64,000 bases of DNA from Apus apus (Eukaryota > Chordata > Aves > Apodiformes > Apodidae): assembly GCF_020740795.1 (NCBI RefSeq), contig NC_067283.1, positions 111,835,706 to 111,899,705 of the forward strand. The letters are read 5' to 3'. The notes beneath the pieces were generated by a model, which saw only the letters and a list, made by a program, of their open reading frames with translations, did not search any database and was not told the origin of the DNA. Each line of letters opens with the position of its first letter. Position 1 is the first letter of the stretch. Positions 43,601 to 51,600 of the stretch are shown here, one piece after another. The position numbers and the translations under genes are program-made.

Positions 43601-44812
43601 ACTCTCACGTAGCTTCAGAGTGTTGCTAAACAAATGGGAAAACAAGTTTAGTTCACAAGTTATTAAGATGTGCCACGGAATTAAGGCAGGTTTTAAACCA
43701 TACTAGCTTCTTCTCAATATATGACAAGAGACTGTAGTCTAAGCTAAGTGTCTGTCACACAGCAAATCTGACAAATGTCACTGCATTACTATTCTGAGGC
43801 GTAGTTCTATTCCAATTGCTGTCCTGCACACTATCCTGACTAGTGGCTTGAAAAGTGTAGCTTCGGTGCTTAAAAAACCCACAAAACCCAGACAGTAACT
43901 TAAAGCATTCCTGCAAGAGAATCCTGTTGTTTCTCTCGAGTGAGAAAAACTCCCAATTTCCAGTTTTGCTGCTACTTTACACAGTGATTTCACCTGTGCC
44001 GCATAACCAGCTCAATTCCCATCTTCTTACTCACAGGAACATTAACCAAAAAAAGTATACATCATAAAGCTACAGGTAAAAGTAATGACTTACAATTCAA
44101 ATTACAATTAATGTTTCTGAAAGACTGACCATACCTTCAACGACTGGGTACTTTACTAGCGGCCTTACCACAAGTGTGCAATCATCTATAGCAAGAGCCA
44201 GATACAAGTATCAGCATAAAATTATAAACTGCAGTAAAGCCTTTTTCTAAAAAAAAAAAAAAAGAAAGAAAAGAAAAAAAAACCAGTGTGGGAGAGCTGG
44301 ATTTGCAGACACCCTTCTGCTCAGCCGTGTGCTCTGTCCTGTCTCCAGAAGAAGCCCAACTTCCCAGGTGCCAGAGAGAAGGACGGATCGAAGAAACAGA
44401 CTCAACAGCCGCTTGGGACAAGGCCGGCAGGTGCCCCCGCGCAGCCTGTCACAGCTCCCGGTGACACCGGCCGCTGCCACGGCTCGGGGAAGGGTCTCGC
44501 CTGCCGCCTCCGCTCGCCTCGGCCTCGCCGGCCGCGGGGCGACAGCCGCTCCGGCAGGCGGGACCCCCGGAGCCCCGGGCCGCGCCGGCCGGGCGGCAGC
44601 GGCGCCGCCCTCCCCGCCCGGTGTAAACAAGCCCCGCTCCGCTCCCGGCACCGACCTTCCGAGGTGAGGCGGCAGAAGGGCTTCACCAGCTCGGCGAAGC
44701 TCAGGCTGTTCTTGCGGGTGAGCCTCTCCGCCTCCTCGCTGCACAGCGCGGCCACCAAGGGCACGAACGAGTCCTGGATGAACTCCTGCACCGACTGCAC
44801 GCACTGGGCCAT
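4525..44812 (-). CDS. TRAPPC8: TRAPPC8, TRAPPIII complex subunit 8 (26 coding exons, 3' end outside window)
   Basis: Trs85-type subunit that defines the TRAPPIII complex, a guanine-nucleotide exchange factor for Rab1 acting in ER-Golgi traffic and autophagosome formation. Reading exons in order (44656-44812, 38361-38555, 32740-32829, 31216-31390, 30663-30816, 29438-29525, 27740-27987, 26260-26375, 24827-24977, 23352-23452, 21779-21884, 19747-19878, 18804-19028, 17677-17785, 16780-16974, 16464-16594, 15309-15383, 14489-14615, 13303-13460, 12065-12507, 9620-9767, 8273-8369, 7317-7385, 7161-7201, 5161-5349, 4525-4626) gives 3,822 nt, 1,274 codons without a stop. All junctions are GT-AG and all phases fit. 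The protein matches vertebrate TRAPPC8 recalled from memory along its whole length: N-terminal Trs85 region, central helical-repeat region with a TPR-like segment, then C-terminal beta-sandwich region. About 160 C-terminal residues are missing because the window ends. The start is the ATG at 44812, which opens with [10 protein letters not shown] as in the family. Confidence 0.97.
5161..5349 (-). CDS. TRAPPC8: TRAPPC8 exon 25
   Basis: Codes residues 1178-1240: [20 protein letters not shown], then [19 protein letters not shown]. Acceptor CTGTAG|ATAAT, donor TGGAAG|GTATGT. Phase 0 at both ends. Confidence 0.96.
5468..6112 (-). mobile_element. CR1 LINE 3' fragment in TRAPPC8 intron 24
   Basis: The plus strand starts with the reversed CR1 3' tail (ATAGAATCATTAAGGATGG), followed by the reversed 3'UTR. 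Further in, the reversed end of the reverse-transcriptase ORF appears. On the minus strand an open frame of 106 codons (5756-6076) reads [29 protein letters not shown] and [12 protein letters not shown], the hallmark C-terminal stretch of CR1 ORF2. It is 5'-truncated, as usual for CR1, and inactive. Confidence 0.93.
7161..7201 (-). CDS. TRAPPC8: TRAPPC8 exon 24 (41-nt microexon)
   Basis: Codes residues 1164-1177: [14 protein letters not shown], a conserved stretch. At 41 nt it is the smallest exon seen. Acceptor CCCTTAG|AAAAT, donor GAGCAG|GTAGGT. The phases fit both neighbours, which supports it despite its size. Confidence 0.92.
7317..7385 (-). CDS. TRAPPC8: TRAPPC8 exon 23
   Basis: Codes residues 1141-1163 plus one base: [19 protein letters not shown], then a short KNSE tail. 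The tail looks about six residues shorter than the mammalian protein recalled from memory. Acceptor TTTCAG|ATACT, donor AGAAG|GTATGT. The 69-nt exon carries equal phase at both ends. Confidence 0.92.
7386..9619. other. TRAPPC8 introns 21 and 22 (around exon 22)
   Basis: AT-rich intron DNA on both sides of exon 22 (8273-8369). It contains a T-rich run at 8757-8784. The small ORFs at 8892-9373 overlap on opposite strands and resemble nothing I know. No transposon recognised. Confidence 0.7.
8273..8369 (-). CDS. TRAPPC8: TRAPPC8 exon 22
   Basis: Codes residues 1109-1140 plus one base: [20 protein letters not shown], then [12 protein letters not shown]. Acceptor CCTCAG|AGTGA, donor CAAAG|GTATGT. 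Confidence 0.96.
9620..9767 (-). CDS. TRAPPC8: TRAPPC8 exon 21
   Basis: Codes residues 1059-1108: [20 protein letters not shown], then [13 protein letters not shown]. Acceptor TCCCAG|CCATA, donor AACACT|GTAAGT. A pyrimidine tract made by the G-rich plus-strand run at 9781-9795 lies directly before the acceptor. Confidence 0.97.
11224..11750 (-). mobile_element. CR1 LINE fragment in TRAPPC8 intron 20
   Basis: The plus strand carries the reversed CR1 end (ATAGAATTATTAAGGATGAA), the reversed 3'UTR with CTCTAGGGATGGTCACTCTACC, and then the reversed end of ORF2 up to GTGTGGCCTCACTAGTGCC. Diverged and interrupted by indels. The rest of this intron (9768-12064) holds nothing recognisable. Confidence 0.9.
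12065..12507 (-). CDS. TRAPPC8: TRAPPC8 exon 20 (largest exon)
   Basis: Codes residues 912-1058 plus two bases in one 443-nt exon: [58 protein letters not shown] stretches. Two beta-sandwich repeats. Acceptor ATACAG|GTGTT, donor AATGTG|GTAAGT. Confidence 0.97.
12690..12908 (+). mobile_element. CR1 LINE 3' fragment in TRAPPC8 intron 19
   Basis: Plus-strand CR1 3' end: GGGGAGGTTCAGACTAGACAT, a coding remnant reading [10 protein letters not shown], and a degraded tail. It lies opposite to the gene and to most other CR1 copies here. Strongly truncated. Confidence 0.85.
13303..13460 (-). CDS. TRAPPC8: TRAPPC8 exon 19
   Basis: Codes residues 859-911: [20 protein letters not shown], then [20 protein letters not shown]. 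Acceptor TTTCAG|GAAAG, donor TTGGAG|GTATGT. Confidence 0.97.
14489..14615 (-). CDS. TRAPPC8: TRAPPC8 exon 18
   Basis: Codes residues 817-858 plus one base: [20 protein letters not shown], then [13 protein letters not shown]. Beta-sandwich repeat. Acceptor TCCACAG|GCAAG, donor AGACAG|GTAAGC. Confidence 0.96.
14879..15180 (-). mobile_element. CR1 LINE 3' fragment in TRAPPC8 intron 17
   Basis: Reversed CR1 of a different subfamily from its neighbours. The plus strand starts CACAGAATGGTTGAAGTTGG, with GACCTCTGGAGGTCATC and CCTCTTGTCCTGTCACATCC further in. It lies between exons 17 and 18, ending about 130 bp from exon 17. Degraded at its far end. Confidence 0.88.
15309..15383 (-). CDS. TRAPPC8: TRAPPC8 exon 17
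   Basis: Codes residues 792-816, only 25 codons: a variable start ([11 protein letters not shown]) and the conserved SISEFLIN. Acceptor TTTCAG|GGAAC, donor AAAGTG|GTAAGT. Being 75 nt and phase 0 at both ends, it could be skipped without shifting the frame. Confidence 0.93.
16464..16594 (-). CDS. TRAPPC8: TRAPPC8 exon 16
   Basis: Codes residues 748-791: [20 protein letters not shown], then [12 protein letters not shown]. This is the first beta-sandwich (Ig-like) repeat of the C-terminal half. Acceptor TTAATAG|AACCA, donor GAGCTG|GTAAGG. Confidence 0.96.
16780..16974 (-). CDS. TRAPPC8: TRAPPC8 exon 15
   Basis: Codes residues 683-747 plus one base: [28 protein letters not shown] and [10 protein letters not shown] stretches. 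Acceptor TACTAG|GTGAA, donor AGAAG|GTAAAG. Confidence 0.96.
17677..17785 (-). CDS. TRAPPC8: TRAPPC8 exon 14
   Basis: Codes residues 647-682 plus one base: [19 protein letters not shown], then [10 protein letters not shown]. This proline-rich stretch is the hinge between the helical region and the beta-sandwich part. Acceptor CTCCAG|AACGT, donor AGAAG|GTTAGA (a weaker donor). Confidence 0.95.
18804..19028 (-). CDS. TRAPPC8: TRAPPC8 exon 13
   Basis: Codes residues 572-646, the best-conserved exon of the gene: [20 protein letters not shown], a TPR-like motif, followed by [12 protein letters not shown] and LREYLYVYK. Acceptor CTTGCAG|AAGAA, donor ATAAG|GTAAAA. Phase 0 at both ends. Confidence 0.97.
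19747..19878 (-). CDS. TRAPPC8: TRAPPC8 exon 12
   Basis: Codes residues 528-571: [20 protein letters not shown], then a segment ending [10 protein letters not shown]. Helical-repeat region. Acceptor AAATAG|GATTC, donor GGACAG|GTAAGT. Phase 0 at both ends. Confidence 0.97.
20873..21234 (-). mobile_element. CR1 LINE 3' fragment in TRAPPC8 intron 11
   Basis: Reversed CR1 beginning TTCACAGAATCTTAGGGG on the plus strand. The minus strand keeps a 93-codon open frame (20947-21228) with [17 protein letters not shown], the end of CR1 ORF2. This is among the least decayed copies in the window. The remainder of the intron (19879-21778) is AT-rich and featureless. Confidence 0.92.
21779..21884 (-). CDS. 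TRAPPC8: TRAPPC8 exon 11
   Basis: Codes residues 492-527: [19 protein letters not shown], then [14 protein letters not shown] helical pair in the central repeat region. Acceptor CTGTAG|GAACA, donor AGTGAG|GTAAAA. Confidence 0.97.
22190..23159 (-). mobile_element. Solitary ERVL-type LTR in TRAPPC8 intron 10
   Basis: About 970 bp whose two ends match the avian ERVL LTR type I recall. On the minus strand it begins TGTATTGGCTTTACCTGG and ends near GGTCAACCCAGCACGA. A polyadenylation signal AATAAA lies on the minus strand at 22377-22382. No gag, pol or env sequence flanks it, so it is a solo LTR left by recombination. It lies in the same orientation as TRAPPC8. I could not confirm a target-site duplication. 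Several internal C-rich repeat-like units (TCCACAGGCTGCAG types) are typical of this LTR. Confidence 0.8.
23352..23452 (-). CDS. TRAPPC8: TRAPPC8 exon 10
   Basis: Codes residues 459-491 plus two bases: [20 protein letters not shown], then a segment ending YRDIC. Acceptor TTGTAG|GAAAT, donor CTGCAA|GTATGT. The ERVL LTR lies about 190 bp into the following intron. Confidence 0.97.
23655..23740 (+). mobile_element. Short CR1 3' tail fragment in TRAPPC8 intron 9
   Basis: Reads AGAGGTTGGACTGAATGATT, then CTCTATGATCTTAAAAGTC and TTTTCCAACCAGGACAATT, the standard CR1 terminal segment in plus orientation. Only about 85 bp is recognisable. Confidence 0.75.
24827..24977 (-). CDS. TRAPPC8: TRAPPC8 exon 9
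   Basis: Codes residues 408-458: [16 protein letters not shown], then [19 protein letters not shown]. Starts the central helical-repeat region. Acceptor TTATAG|GTATC, donor GCACTG|GTTGGT. Confidence 0.97.
26260..26375 (-). CDS. TRAPPC8: TRAPPC8 exon 8
   Basis: Codes residues 370-407 plus two bases: [18 protein letters not shown], then a segment ending NTSGL. This basic, conserved stretch continues the Trs85 region. Acceptor TTTGCAG|TTAAT, donor TTGCT|GTAAGT. No interruption seen. Confidence 0.96.
27740..27987 (-). CDS. TRAPPC8: TRAPPC8 exon 7
   Basis: Codes residues 287-369. The first half is a variable linker with a five-alanine run (KAAAAAQD). The second half is the very conserved [17 protein letters not shown], then [15 protein letters not shown]. 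Acceptor TCAATAG|ACGGA, donor GATCAG|GTCAGT. Phases are 1 in and 0 out. Confidence 0.96.
29438..29525 (-). CDS. TRAPPC8: TRAPPC8 exon 6
   Basis: Codes residues 258-286 plus one base, an acidic low-conservation linker (DFYDDCPYT, then SDGLDSEFK). Acceptor TGGCAG|GATTT, donor TAAAG|GTATTT. A run of G bases at 29551-29560 on the plus strand lies just inside the upstream intron. Confidence 0.92.
30663..30816 (-). CDS. TRAPPC8: TRAPPC8 exon 5
   Basis: Codes residues 206-257: [24 protein letters not shown] and [10 protein letters not shown] stretches. Acceptor TTTTCAG|AGCTG, donor AACCAG|GTATTA. It ends in phase 0. Confidence 0.96.
31216..31390 (-). CDS. TRAPPC8: TRAPPC8 exon 4
   Basis: Codes residues 148-205 plus two bases. 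Contains the strongly conserved [11 protein letters not shown] and [18 protein letters not shown] stretches of the Trs85 N-terminal region. Acceptor TTTAG|GTATG, donor CAAAG|GTAGGT. Confidence 0.97.
32219..32345. repeat. A/C-only low-complexity tract with CCAA repeats
   Basis: Plus strand is nearly pure A and C: runs of A, CCCCCCC, and AACC units repeated (CCAACCAACCAACCAA near 32275-32291). The minus strand is accordingly G/T-rich. It lies in TRAPPC8 intron 3. Probably an expanded poly-A or microsatellite remnant. Confidence 0.85.
32740..32829 (-). CDS. TRAPPC8: TRAPPC8 exon 3
   Basis: Codes residues 118-147 plus one base: [10 protein letters not shown], then a run ending [10 protein letters not shown]. 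Acceptor TTCCAG|CTACTA; donor GCAT|GTATCC. The single T left at the end is completed by GT from exon 4 to give the conserved Cys-Met. Confidence 0.94.
32830..38360. other. TRAPPC8 intron 2 (5.5 kb)
   Basis: AT-rich intron without recognisable transposon copies. It contains a T-run at 35208-35219, an AT-only patch near 34880-34970 and short A-runs. No exon of another gene was recognised on either strand. Confidence 0.7.
38361..38555 (-). CDS. TRAPPC8: TRAPPC8 exon 2
   Basis: Codes residues 53-117 plus one base, including the conserved [15 protein letters not shown] and GDYDLNIS stretches of the N-terminal region. Acceptor CGTAG|TCCAC, donor TAGTG|GTATGT. It is preceded by the longest complete intron of the gene in this window, about 6.1 kb. 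Confidence 0.96.
38556..44655. other. TRAPPC8 intron 1 (6.1 kb)
   Basis: Largest complete intron in the window. It holds simple repeats of the AAAC type at 39355-39385 and of the GTTT type at 40008-40052, and an A-rich tract at 44249-44282 just before the CpG island begins. Plus-strand frames at 41797-42099 and 42421-42822 are open but have no recognisable similarity. Confidence 0.7.
44656..44812 (-). CDS. TRAPPC8: TRAPPC8 exon 1 (coding part)
   Basis: Codes residues 1-52 plus one base. The ATG at 44812-44810 sits in GCGATGG context within the CpG island and opens the conserved [10 protein letters not shown] stretch. The reading ends in RLTSE, and the donor reads GAAG|GTCGGT. The frame stays open upstream of the ATG only because the sequence is very GC-rich. 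Phase 1 end joins exon 2 to make Val-His-Met as in other vertebrates. Confidence 0.95.
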
Positions 44813-44892
44813 CGCCGCCGCCCGGGGGCCCGAGCCAGCCCCGCCACCTTCCTCCGCTCTTCTCCGCCCGGCCTCGCCGCCTTTCCACGCCG

Positions 44893-44940
44893 CCTCTCCG
44901 CGGGTCCCTCCGCGGGTCCCTCCGCGGGTCTCTCCGCGGG
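44893..44940. repeat. 12-bp GC-rich minisatellite, about four units
   Basis: Plus-strand unit TCCCTCCGCGGG repeated almost perfectly, with one C-to-T change in the fourth unit. It lies between the upstream ORF and the TRAPPC8 ATG, so it is probably part of the 5' leader. A second short tandem (CCAACCGCCG, three units) is at about 45159-45188. Confidence 0.85.
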
Positions 44941-44970
44941 TCCCGCCGCCGCCGCCGCGGTCACCGGCGC

Positions 44971-44994
44971 TCAGCACCCGCCCCGCGCCGCCAT
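44971..44994 (-). other. Seven-codon upstream ORF in the presumed TRAPPC8 leader
   Basis: The ATG within the YY1 motif opens MAARGGC followed by TGA, about 160 nt before the main start. It is translated only if transcription begins upstream of 44994. Many YY1-type promoters create such a short frame. Confidence 0.5.
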
Positions 44995-44997
44995 GTT
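44987..44997 (-). promoter_or_regulatory. TRAPPC8: YY1 motif at the TRAPPC8 start-site region
   Basis: The minus strand reads AACATGGCGGC, a perfect match to the extended YY1 consensus. In housekeeping promoters this motif, in sense orientation, usually sits just inside the transcription start, which would put the start around 45000-45020. That start is inferred. Confidence 0.75.
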
Positions 44998-45479
44998 GCG
45001 CCCCAGCCCAGCGCCCCGGGGAGCGCCCGCTCCCGGCGGCCCCCGCGCGCCGCAGCTGATTGGGCCGGCAGGGCGGGGCCGGGGCGGGGCGGGGCGCGCG
45101 CGGGCGGAAGCGGCGGTGACGAGGGAGGCGACGGTGGCCGAGCCGGAGCGCCCGCCTCGCCAACCGCCGCCAACCGCCGCCAACCGCCATCGCTTCGCTC
45201 GGGCGGCGGAGCCGCGGCTCTGGGCCCGGGGATCGCGCTGGCGCCGGGAGACCGGTGTGCGGCAGGGCCGAGGGCTGGCGTTTGGCTCCCGCTCCAGCCG
45301 CTGCGCTTCCCCTTCTCGCCCGCGCCGTGGCCGGGCAGGCCGCTCGCCTCAACCCACGCACCTCCCCCGCTGTGGCTGGCGCAGCCGGCGCCGGGTTTTC
45401 GTCCGGTGGAGGCATTGCCTGTTAGATGAGGAGCAGGACGAAGTCGGATCAGCCAAGGTTTTGCAGAGCTATTAATCCC

Positions 45480-45600
45480 CTCCTCCCCCTCCCACCCCCC
45501 AAAAAAACCCAAAACAACAACAACAAAAAACCCACAAAACCGAAAATCAAACAGTTTTGGAGTGTTTTGGGGCGTTTTTTAATAAATAAATAAATAGGCA
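45480..45600. repeat. Low-complexity A/C tract and AAAT microsatellite
   Basis: C-rich then A-rich run with CAA units (AACAACAACAACAAAAAA near 45513-45530), then AATAAATAAATAAATA at about 45581-45596. It marks the edge of the CpG island. Confidence 0.8.
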
Positions 45601-48600
45601 GGCTGGTTAAAAAGTAAAAAAATGGTTCGGCGTTTCTCCGGTGCACCTGTCACTGCTCAAATGTATGCATAAAATTAATGCAAAATAGCTTCATTGTTGA
45701 GATTCACCTGTTAATGTGTGTTTATACAGAGTTACTGCCTGAGTAAGGAAGTCACACGGAAGGAAGACAATGATCAGTGACTACTGAGTAATTGTTAACC
45801 TGTTTTTCAACACAGCGTAGTCCTGTAGGGTTGGGTTTTCATACGCTGCTGGGGACAGTCCTTGCGACAGGGCTTGTAAAGTGCAAAAAACGCCTAATGT
45901 CTTTGGAAATCAAGGCTTAACAAGGCTGTAATACAGCATGGTTTCAATAGTAGGCTTTGGAAACCCTGAGCTGATTTCAGAGTATTTGACAGCCCTGTCA
46001 GAGGCAGGAAGTGTTTACAAATTACTCGAGTGAGCCTGGTTAAGTACAGGAGAGAAAGCTTATTGTGAGGGAAGACTTAAAACATTTGAGATCACTCCTT
46101 CCTAAATGCAAACGTCAAGGGCAGAGATGTTGTTATCGCTTAGTTTCAGTGGGAGATCACACATTATTTTTCATACGCTTGATTTATAAAGGCATAAGAA
46201 GCCAAGCCTCATTATTTATTCCACTGCTAGAATACTCTTTATGTGCAACTAATTTCCATGGTAAACCCTCATGTATAAGAACTTTTTTTAAACAAGCAAA
46301 AGGAAGATGAGGTTATTTTTGTAGTTGATGCTAGAGAATTAATACATCCTAATTGAAAACCAAATAAAACTTGGAAAAATAATACTGCATTGTCTTCCCT
46401 AACACATTCAGTAATTTGGAAATTAGTGTTAACCATTCATCTACATCAATTGGGTCAGTAACTTCTGTGAATGCAAAATTAGTTATTAATTCAATGTAGG
46501 CAGTAAGGAAAAAAAAAACAACAATAGGCCATACAACTCCCTGGTTTTCAGAATTAACTCTGGAGAATGTTATCCAAAAGCTACTACATCATGCAAAACA
46601 TTAAAAAGTAGCTTTGACGGATTTTTTTAGAACAAGTTGCAGGCAAACATTCTGCAAATATTTATGGCATATCCACATTTGTAAACTCCCCATAGCTTTT
46701 CCAAAATAAAGTTTTTCACAGATATTTTAAGATATGACCTCCACATGGATGCTTTGGAACAGCAGTGCTTCTCCCCCACTCCTCTTAATCCAATCCTTCA
46801 GAACAGTACAGGAATTACACCTGACAGGTTGAAGTGGATCAGAAAAAGTCCCAATCCTGTCCATAAATGATTTGACATTAAAAACTATTTTGAAATTCTG
46901 ACAATCATTATAACTTTATGGCAGAGATTAAATTCCTGTGGATTTGTTGCTCTCCAAACAGGCAGTGTGTGGCTATTTGCCATCTTCGGTAGCTGTTAGC
47001 GAATGAGAACTTACTCATTTTTGTTGCTTACACAGGGCAAAGTTTGTAAATGCTTTGGATTTCTTTTTAATTAGAGCAGCACTGCATTCTTTATGTTTGT
47101 GTGCTCAGAGTTCATTATCTGCGTATGAAAACATGTTTTACACATTTTCTTTCTACCCAGCATTGGGAATTCGGTCCTTAAGAATTTGTGTCTCTCCTGA
47201 CAGTTCTCTCCCAGTATGACACTGTCCCAGGGACTGGTTCTGTCATGCTGGTGTCATACGGCTTTGTCATCTCATGGGCTGTGCTGCCTCGTGTTCCCAT
47301 GACAGAGAACCTTTGATGCAGCCTCTGACTTGCCTGCCCTACCTACTAAGGAGGGATAAACAACCCCATCTTCAATGCACACAGTAGCTCAGAGCATTGT
47401 ATCCCAGATCTGTTGCTAAAAATAGTGCAGTCAAAGAGGATTCAAGTAAGCTTATCTTTATTTACAAGGCAGAAGCCACGTGTGCACAAAATTTTACTTT
47501 CAAAGTCTGACAGTGCAAATGGATAGGACAGATAGTGGGCAGAGGTACAAAGGGATAATGCAAATAAATGAATCCATGCTCTGACCATATGAAATATAAC
47601 TGAAAATACTGTTTTTTACAGAGGAAGAGATGGACCAAAGGAAACAGCAAGAGAACAGAAGTGAGAGTGTATAGTATGGGGAAAGGCCAATCAAAGAGAA
47701 CAGAAAAATAAAATTAGTAGTAAGAAAGTGTCTTTTAATAGACCAGAACAAAAAACATCACTGAGACAGAAAAACATGTCCACTGTTTCAACTGTAAAAA
47801 AAACAAGAGTGTAAAATTTGGACTTGAAAGCTTTTAGCCTCTACCTTGCTGCTGCCAGGAGTGCTTTTTCACTTCCTTGGGCTGGAAGCTTCCTGAACGT
47901 ACAAGTTCTGTGATTCCTTTATGCAGATCACTGAGACACAGAGCAGCTTCCTGCTGGACTGGGCTGCTGCTGAGGAAGTTGTGAACTTGTAGGGTTTTTT
48001 TCACCTGTTAATAAAACAATATTTGTATTAGTTTTACAACAGAGGAAAAATAATAATAGAATTGTGACTGCTGCAATCTGAAATTTAATCCAATGCTTTC
48101 ATTTGCAGTTATTTGTTTCCCTTAAGTTAGTTACAGGCTAAACTATATCCTTGAAAGTTTACATCACGGACTCCCAACTCCCTACAAACTTCAAGGGCTC
48201 ATGTGAATTTTTGATAAGTTCAAGTGATGTTTTGCACGACGATCCATGCCAGCATAACTTGAAGTGAGATTTTAAGATTTAGCTAAAAGCATGCAAGTAA
48301 CTACATACTGGATTTGGTTATGGACGCCACAAGCCTCCTGGACGTTGTGATCCTTTGTGTGCTCTGCACCTGCATCACTGGTACAGAAGATGAAATGCTG
48401 CTGGACTGAGGCTGTGGTGCCTGAGGCTGTGGTCCCTGCAGCCTGCCATGCACAAGTAGCCCTCTGACCTTCACTTCCTTCCAGAGATCAGGAAAAGCTC
48501 TTGAAATGCCCTTCTGCAGCTTGCAAAATGAACAAAATAAACAACACACATGGACAGAAGAAAGAACACCTCATCCTGTGCTGAATCAACACGTTTTCCC

Positions 48601-51600
48601 AAAAGACAAGGAAAAAAACAATTCTGAAGGAAGATTTTACACAGCACAGTGCTAAGAGCTGTGCCAGGCGCTTCATGTATGTACCAAGCCCATGGTGGCT
48701 GAAATGCATCCAGGCAATCCTCTGACTCACAGACATGCTGTCTCAAGTAGGTCAGATCTGAACAGCAAGGGTTTAAACGGTAAGGTTTGCCCTGCCGTGC
48801 CACAGGGTGGGTCATAAAGAGGAGTAGATGGCAGCAGATGGCCAGTCTCCAGCTCTTCCGAATCAATGGGACATTGATTGGAGGATCCCAGAGCCTTTGA
48901 TGGGCATGGGATGGGAACACATGGTCGTGCAGTTCTCCTTCCAGGCATGACAATACACCTTGTCCTGTGAACTCCTGGTACCTAGACAGAGCTAAGAAGA
49001 GCTGGTAGCTCTTGATGATCCTGCTCTGGGTGAGATTTCCAAGGTAACGGTTCTCTAGAACCTCTCTCTTCTTCTCCATAGAAGCAGCCACCTACCACTC
49101 ACTGGACTCAGCCCAGGATTAACAGCAATCCTTAATTCTTTGCCTTACTGCTCCAAGGCTTGCGAGTTAAGAGGCTCTTTTTATTAACAGAGACAAACCT
49201 AGAAAGACTCCATAAGAATCAATGTAAGTTTTTCAAAGAAATATGAGGCCTGCACATAACAAAAGAGAGAGTAGAAGAAAAGAAGAAAGGAACGAAAGCA
49301 AGCAGGTCTAAACTCAGCACTGGGGGTCTTGGCTCCACTCACCACATGACTTAGAGACAGGTATAATTATTTTCGTTTTCCTTGTAAGATAGTGAGCACA
49401 TGCTCACTCTGTCATACACACACTGTCTCACACGTCTCTGTTCCTAATGAACTCAGAGCCATCTACCTTTAATCAGGCATCCTTGATCTAAACTTCTTTA
49501 AGCTATAGTTGGATAATCTTCCAAATTCTGGAGGGCCCCTTTGCCAGAGGAATTCCTGGGGGTGTAGCCCCCACTTGATGACATCGAGTCACCTAAAGAA
49601 AAAAATGATTGATTAGGACAGTAATTAAAGAAAAATCTGGAGACAGCTGGGGATGTGAAAATGCATTGTCAAGCGGATTATGATTTCAGAACTCTTCATT
49701 ATGTAATCATGAACATACTACATCTGTTCATCTGAGATAAATTCATATGAAAATCTTCTGATATTAAAGAAAAAATGCTTTTACTTGCCATGCCATGAAA
49801 ATAAACAGCATTTTCTGTTTAGCATAAAGCTCTATTTTTCATGCCATTCTATATAGCAAAAGACTAGATGAATCCTGACCTGAAGCTACCTATTTAATTT
49901 AGTTTGCAAATAATTTACAGTCAGTTAGACCGTACATGACATGTATGAAAACCAACCTTCCCATAAGTCATTGCAAGGCAATTTGCCAACATGCTCCATC
50001 ACCAGCATGACACTGGGGCAGGAGCTGGGGCTCATATCCAGGCAAGCCTGTTGCCCATGAAAGCTGTGGCAGCCCACCAGACTGATGCCAGAACGATGCT
50101 CCCCCCCTGAATGATGCCCCCTGCCATCCTGGGCTGCCGCAGCCACTGGCAGCAGTGCTGTTGCCTGCTGGCATAGACAAGACCAGGGAGAGACTGAGAA
50201 GCTATCATTTCCTCAAGTTACTTTCAATGCTGTTAGGTTTTATTAAGGTTTAAGACCAGATGCAATACTTCCAGCATCTGGATTTTTGTTAGGCATGTCC
50301 ACAGGAAATTGACACATTTTCACATTATCTGTGCAAGCTGTGTAGTTAAAAGATTTGACATACTGAGTTTACAAATTTTTGCTATTCAGTTACATTTTAA
50401 TATTTTGAGTCAAATAGCAATGTCCTCAAGCAAAGGAACTTGCAAAGACATTTTAATTCTAAATTTTTCTTGTCTCTTTTTCTTTAAAGGGAATAGTGGC
50501 ACACTACTGTTTTATTCAACTGGATTTTCTTTTCTGCTTTTTAGCATTTTTAAGTAATTAGTCTTGGAGACAGAAGATGAAAATGAACCAAACAGTAGAT
50601 TCTCATTTAGCAAACAACATCTTCATGGCTCACAAAAAGTTTTTTCCCCAGGTTTTCAGTTACATAAATAAAGTGCTACATAATTCTGAGTCACACAACA
50701 AGAATAAAATGCCTTGCGATGATAACATCAGAGTTTTCCATTGTTTGTCAGCTATTACTCCAGGGTATAAAATCAATTTGAGATTTCCTGTCTTTCCTAT
50801 GATTAGAATTGCCTCTTGTGTTTCCAGAAACATATTCATTTTACCTCATGTAAGAGACCAAACAAAGCAAAAAGGCTAAATAAGCTTTAAGAAATCATCA
50901 TTTAAAGAAATTCAGTCTTTGAATCAACACTGCAGATTTTCACTGCAATGGGTATTTCAATGCATTAGAAACATCTAAGCCATAGAAAGACCATCTCCAG
51001 CTCACTAAAATTTAACAGTCACAGTAAAGTAGATGCAATTCATCTATCACACCATAGACGGATTGAAGAAAAAAAGCCAGTCCAAACAGCATGTACAATG
51101 CATGAGTTCTACCTGATTTAAAAAATGTTCAACCCCGGTGCTCACAGATTAAAAGCAGCAATAACAATAACTACCGGGTGTTTCTATTTATCTTAGAAGC
51201 CATCATGTGGATGTCTACTTACGGAATAGTTTCACAAATGAAGTCAACTTAAGCTGTGCTTATTGACAGAAAAAAAAAAAAAAAAAGGAGTTCCACCCTC
51301 TCCACTTGCTCTCCACTTTGTGCTACCACTTTGTGCCTCCTTAAGGCTCTCTCAAATGGACACATAATCACCCAATAGCAATAAACTAACGCACCAGGAA
51401 ATGCACTCTCTTTTTAAGAAGCGTTCTATCTTACCACTTGACCAAAGCTGCACAAACACGAGAGGGGCTGTGGCTCGGGGCTGGAGATGGGACCAGCCCT
51501 TTCAAAGGAAGCCTGGGCTGGGCGTGACCTCAGCTGCCTGCAAAACCACCATGGAATGAAATGTTCCTTTGATGGAATAAACTGGACCTGCAAATGCAAT

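Larger units (their letters stand above)
44400..45420. promoter_or_regulatory. TRAPPC8: CpG island and TRAPPC8 promoter
   Basis: Abrupt change from AT-rich DNA to about 1 kb of very GC-rich sequence dense in CpG. It covers exon 1 and the presumed TRAPPC8 start site. Visible elements are an inverted CCAAT box at 45058-45063, several GC boxes at 45070-45097, an ETS-like CGGAAG at 45105-45110 and the YY1 element listed separately. No TATA box seen. The island also extends away from the gene, so divergent non-coding transcription to the right is possible but unproven. Confidence 0.9.

Noticed and set aside
44402..45415. A 337-codon minus-strand frame that would extend TRAPPC8 upstream by about 200 residues from an ATG at 45415
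   Set aside because: Open only because the CpG island is poor in stop codons. It crosses the promoter elements, and the family starts at MAQCVQ.
44993..45475. 160-codon plus-strand frame in the CpG island
   Set aside because: Extreme Arg/Pro/Ala composition from GC-rich DNA, no domain, and it overlaps GC boxes and the CCAAT box. A divergent non-coding transcript is possible but not a protein gene on this evidence.
48471..49091. 206-codon minus-strand frame as a single-exon gene
   Set aside because: Opens with GTG, ignores strong internal splice-like signals, has no recognisable domain, and its end overlaps another open frame.
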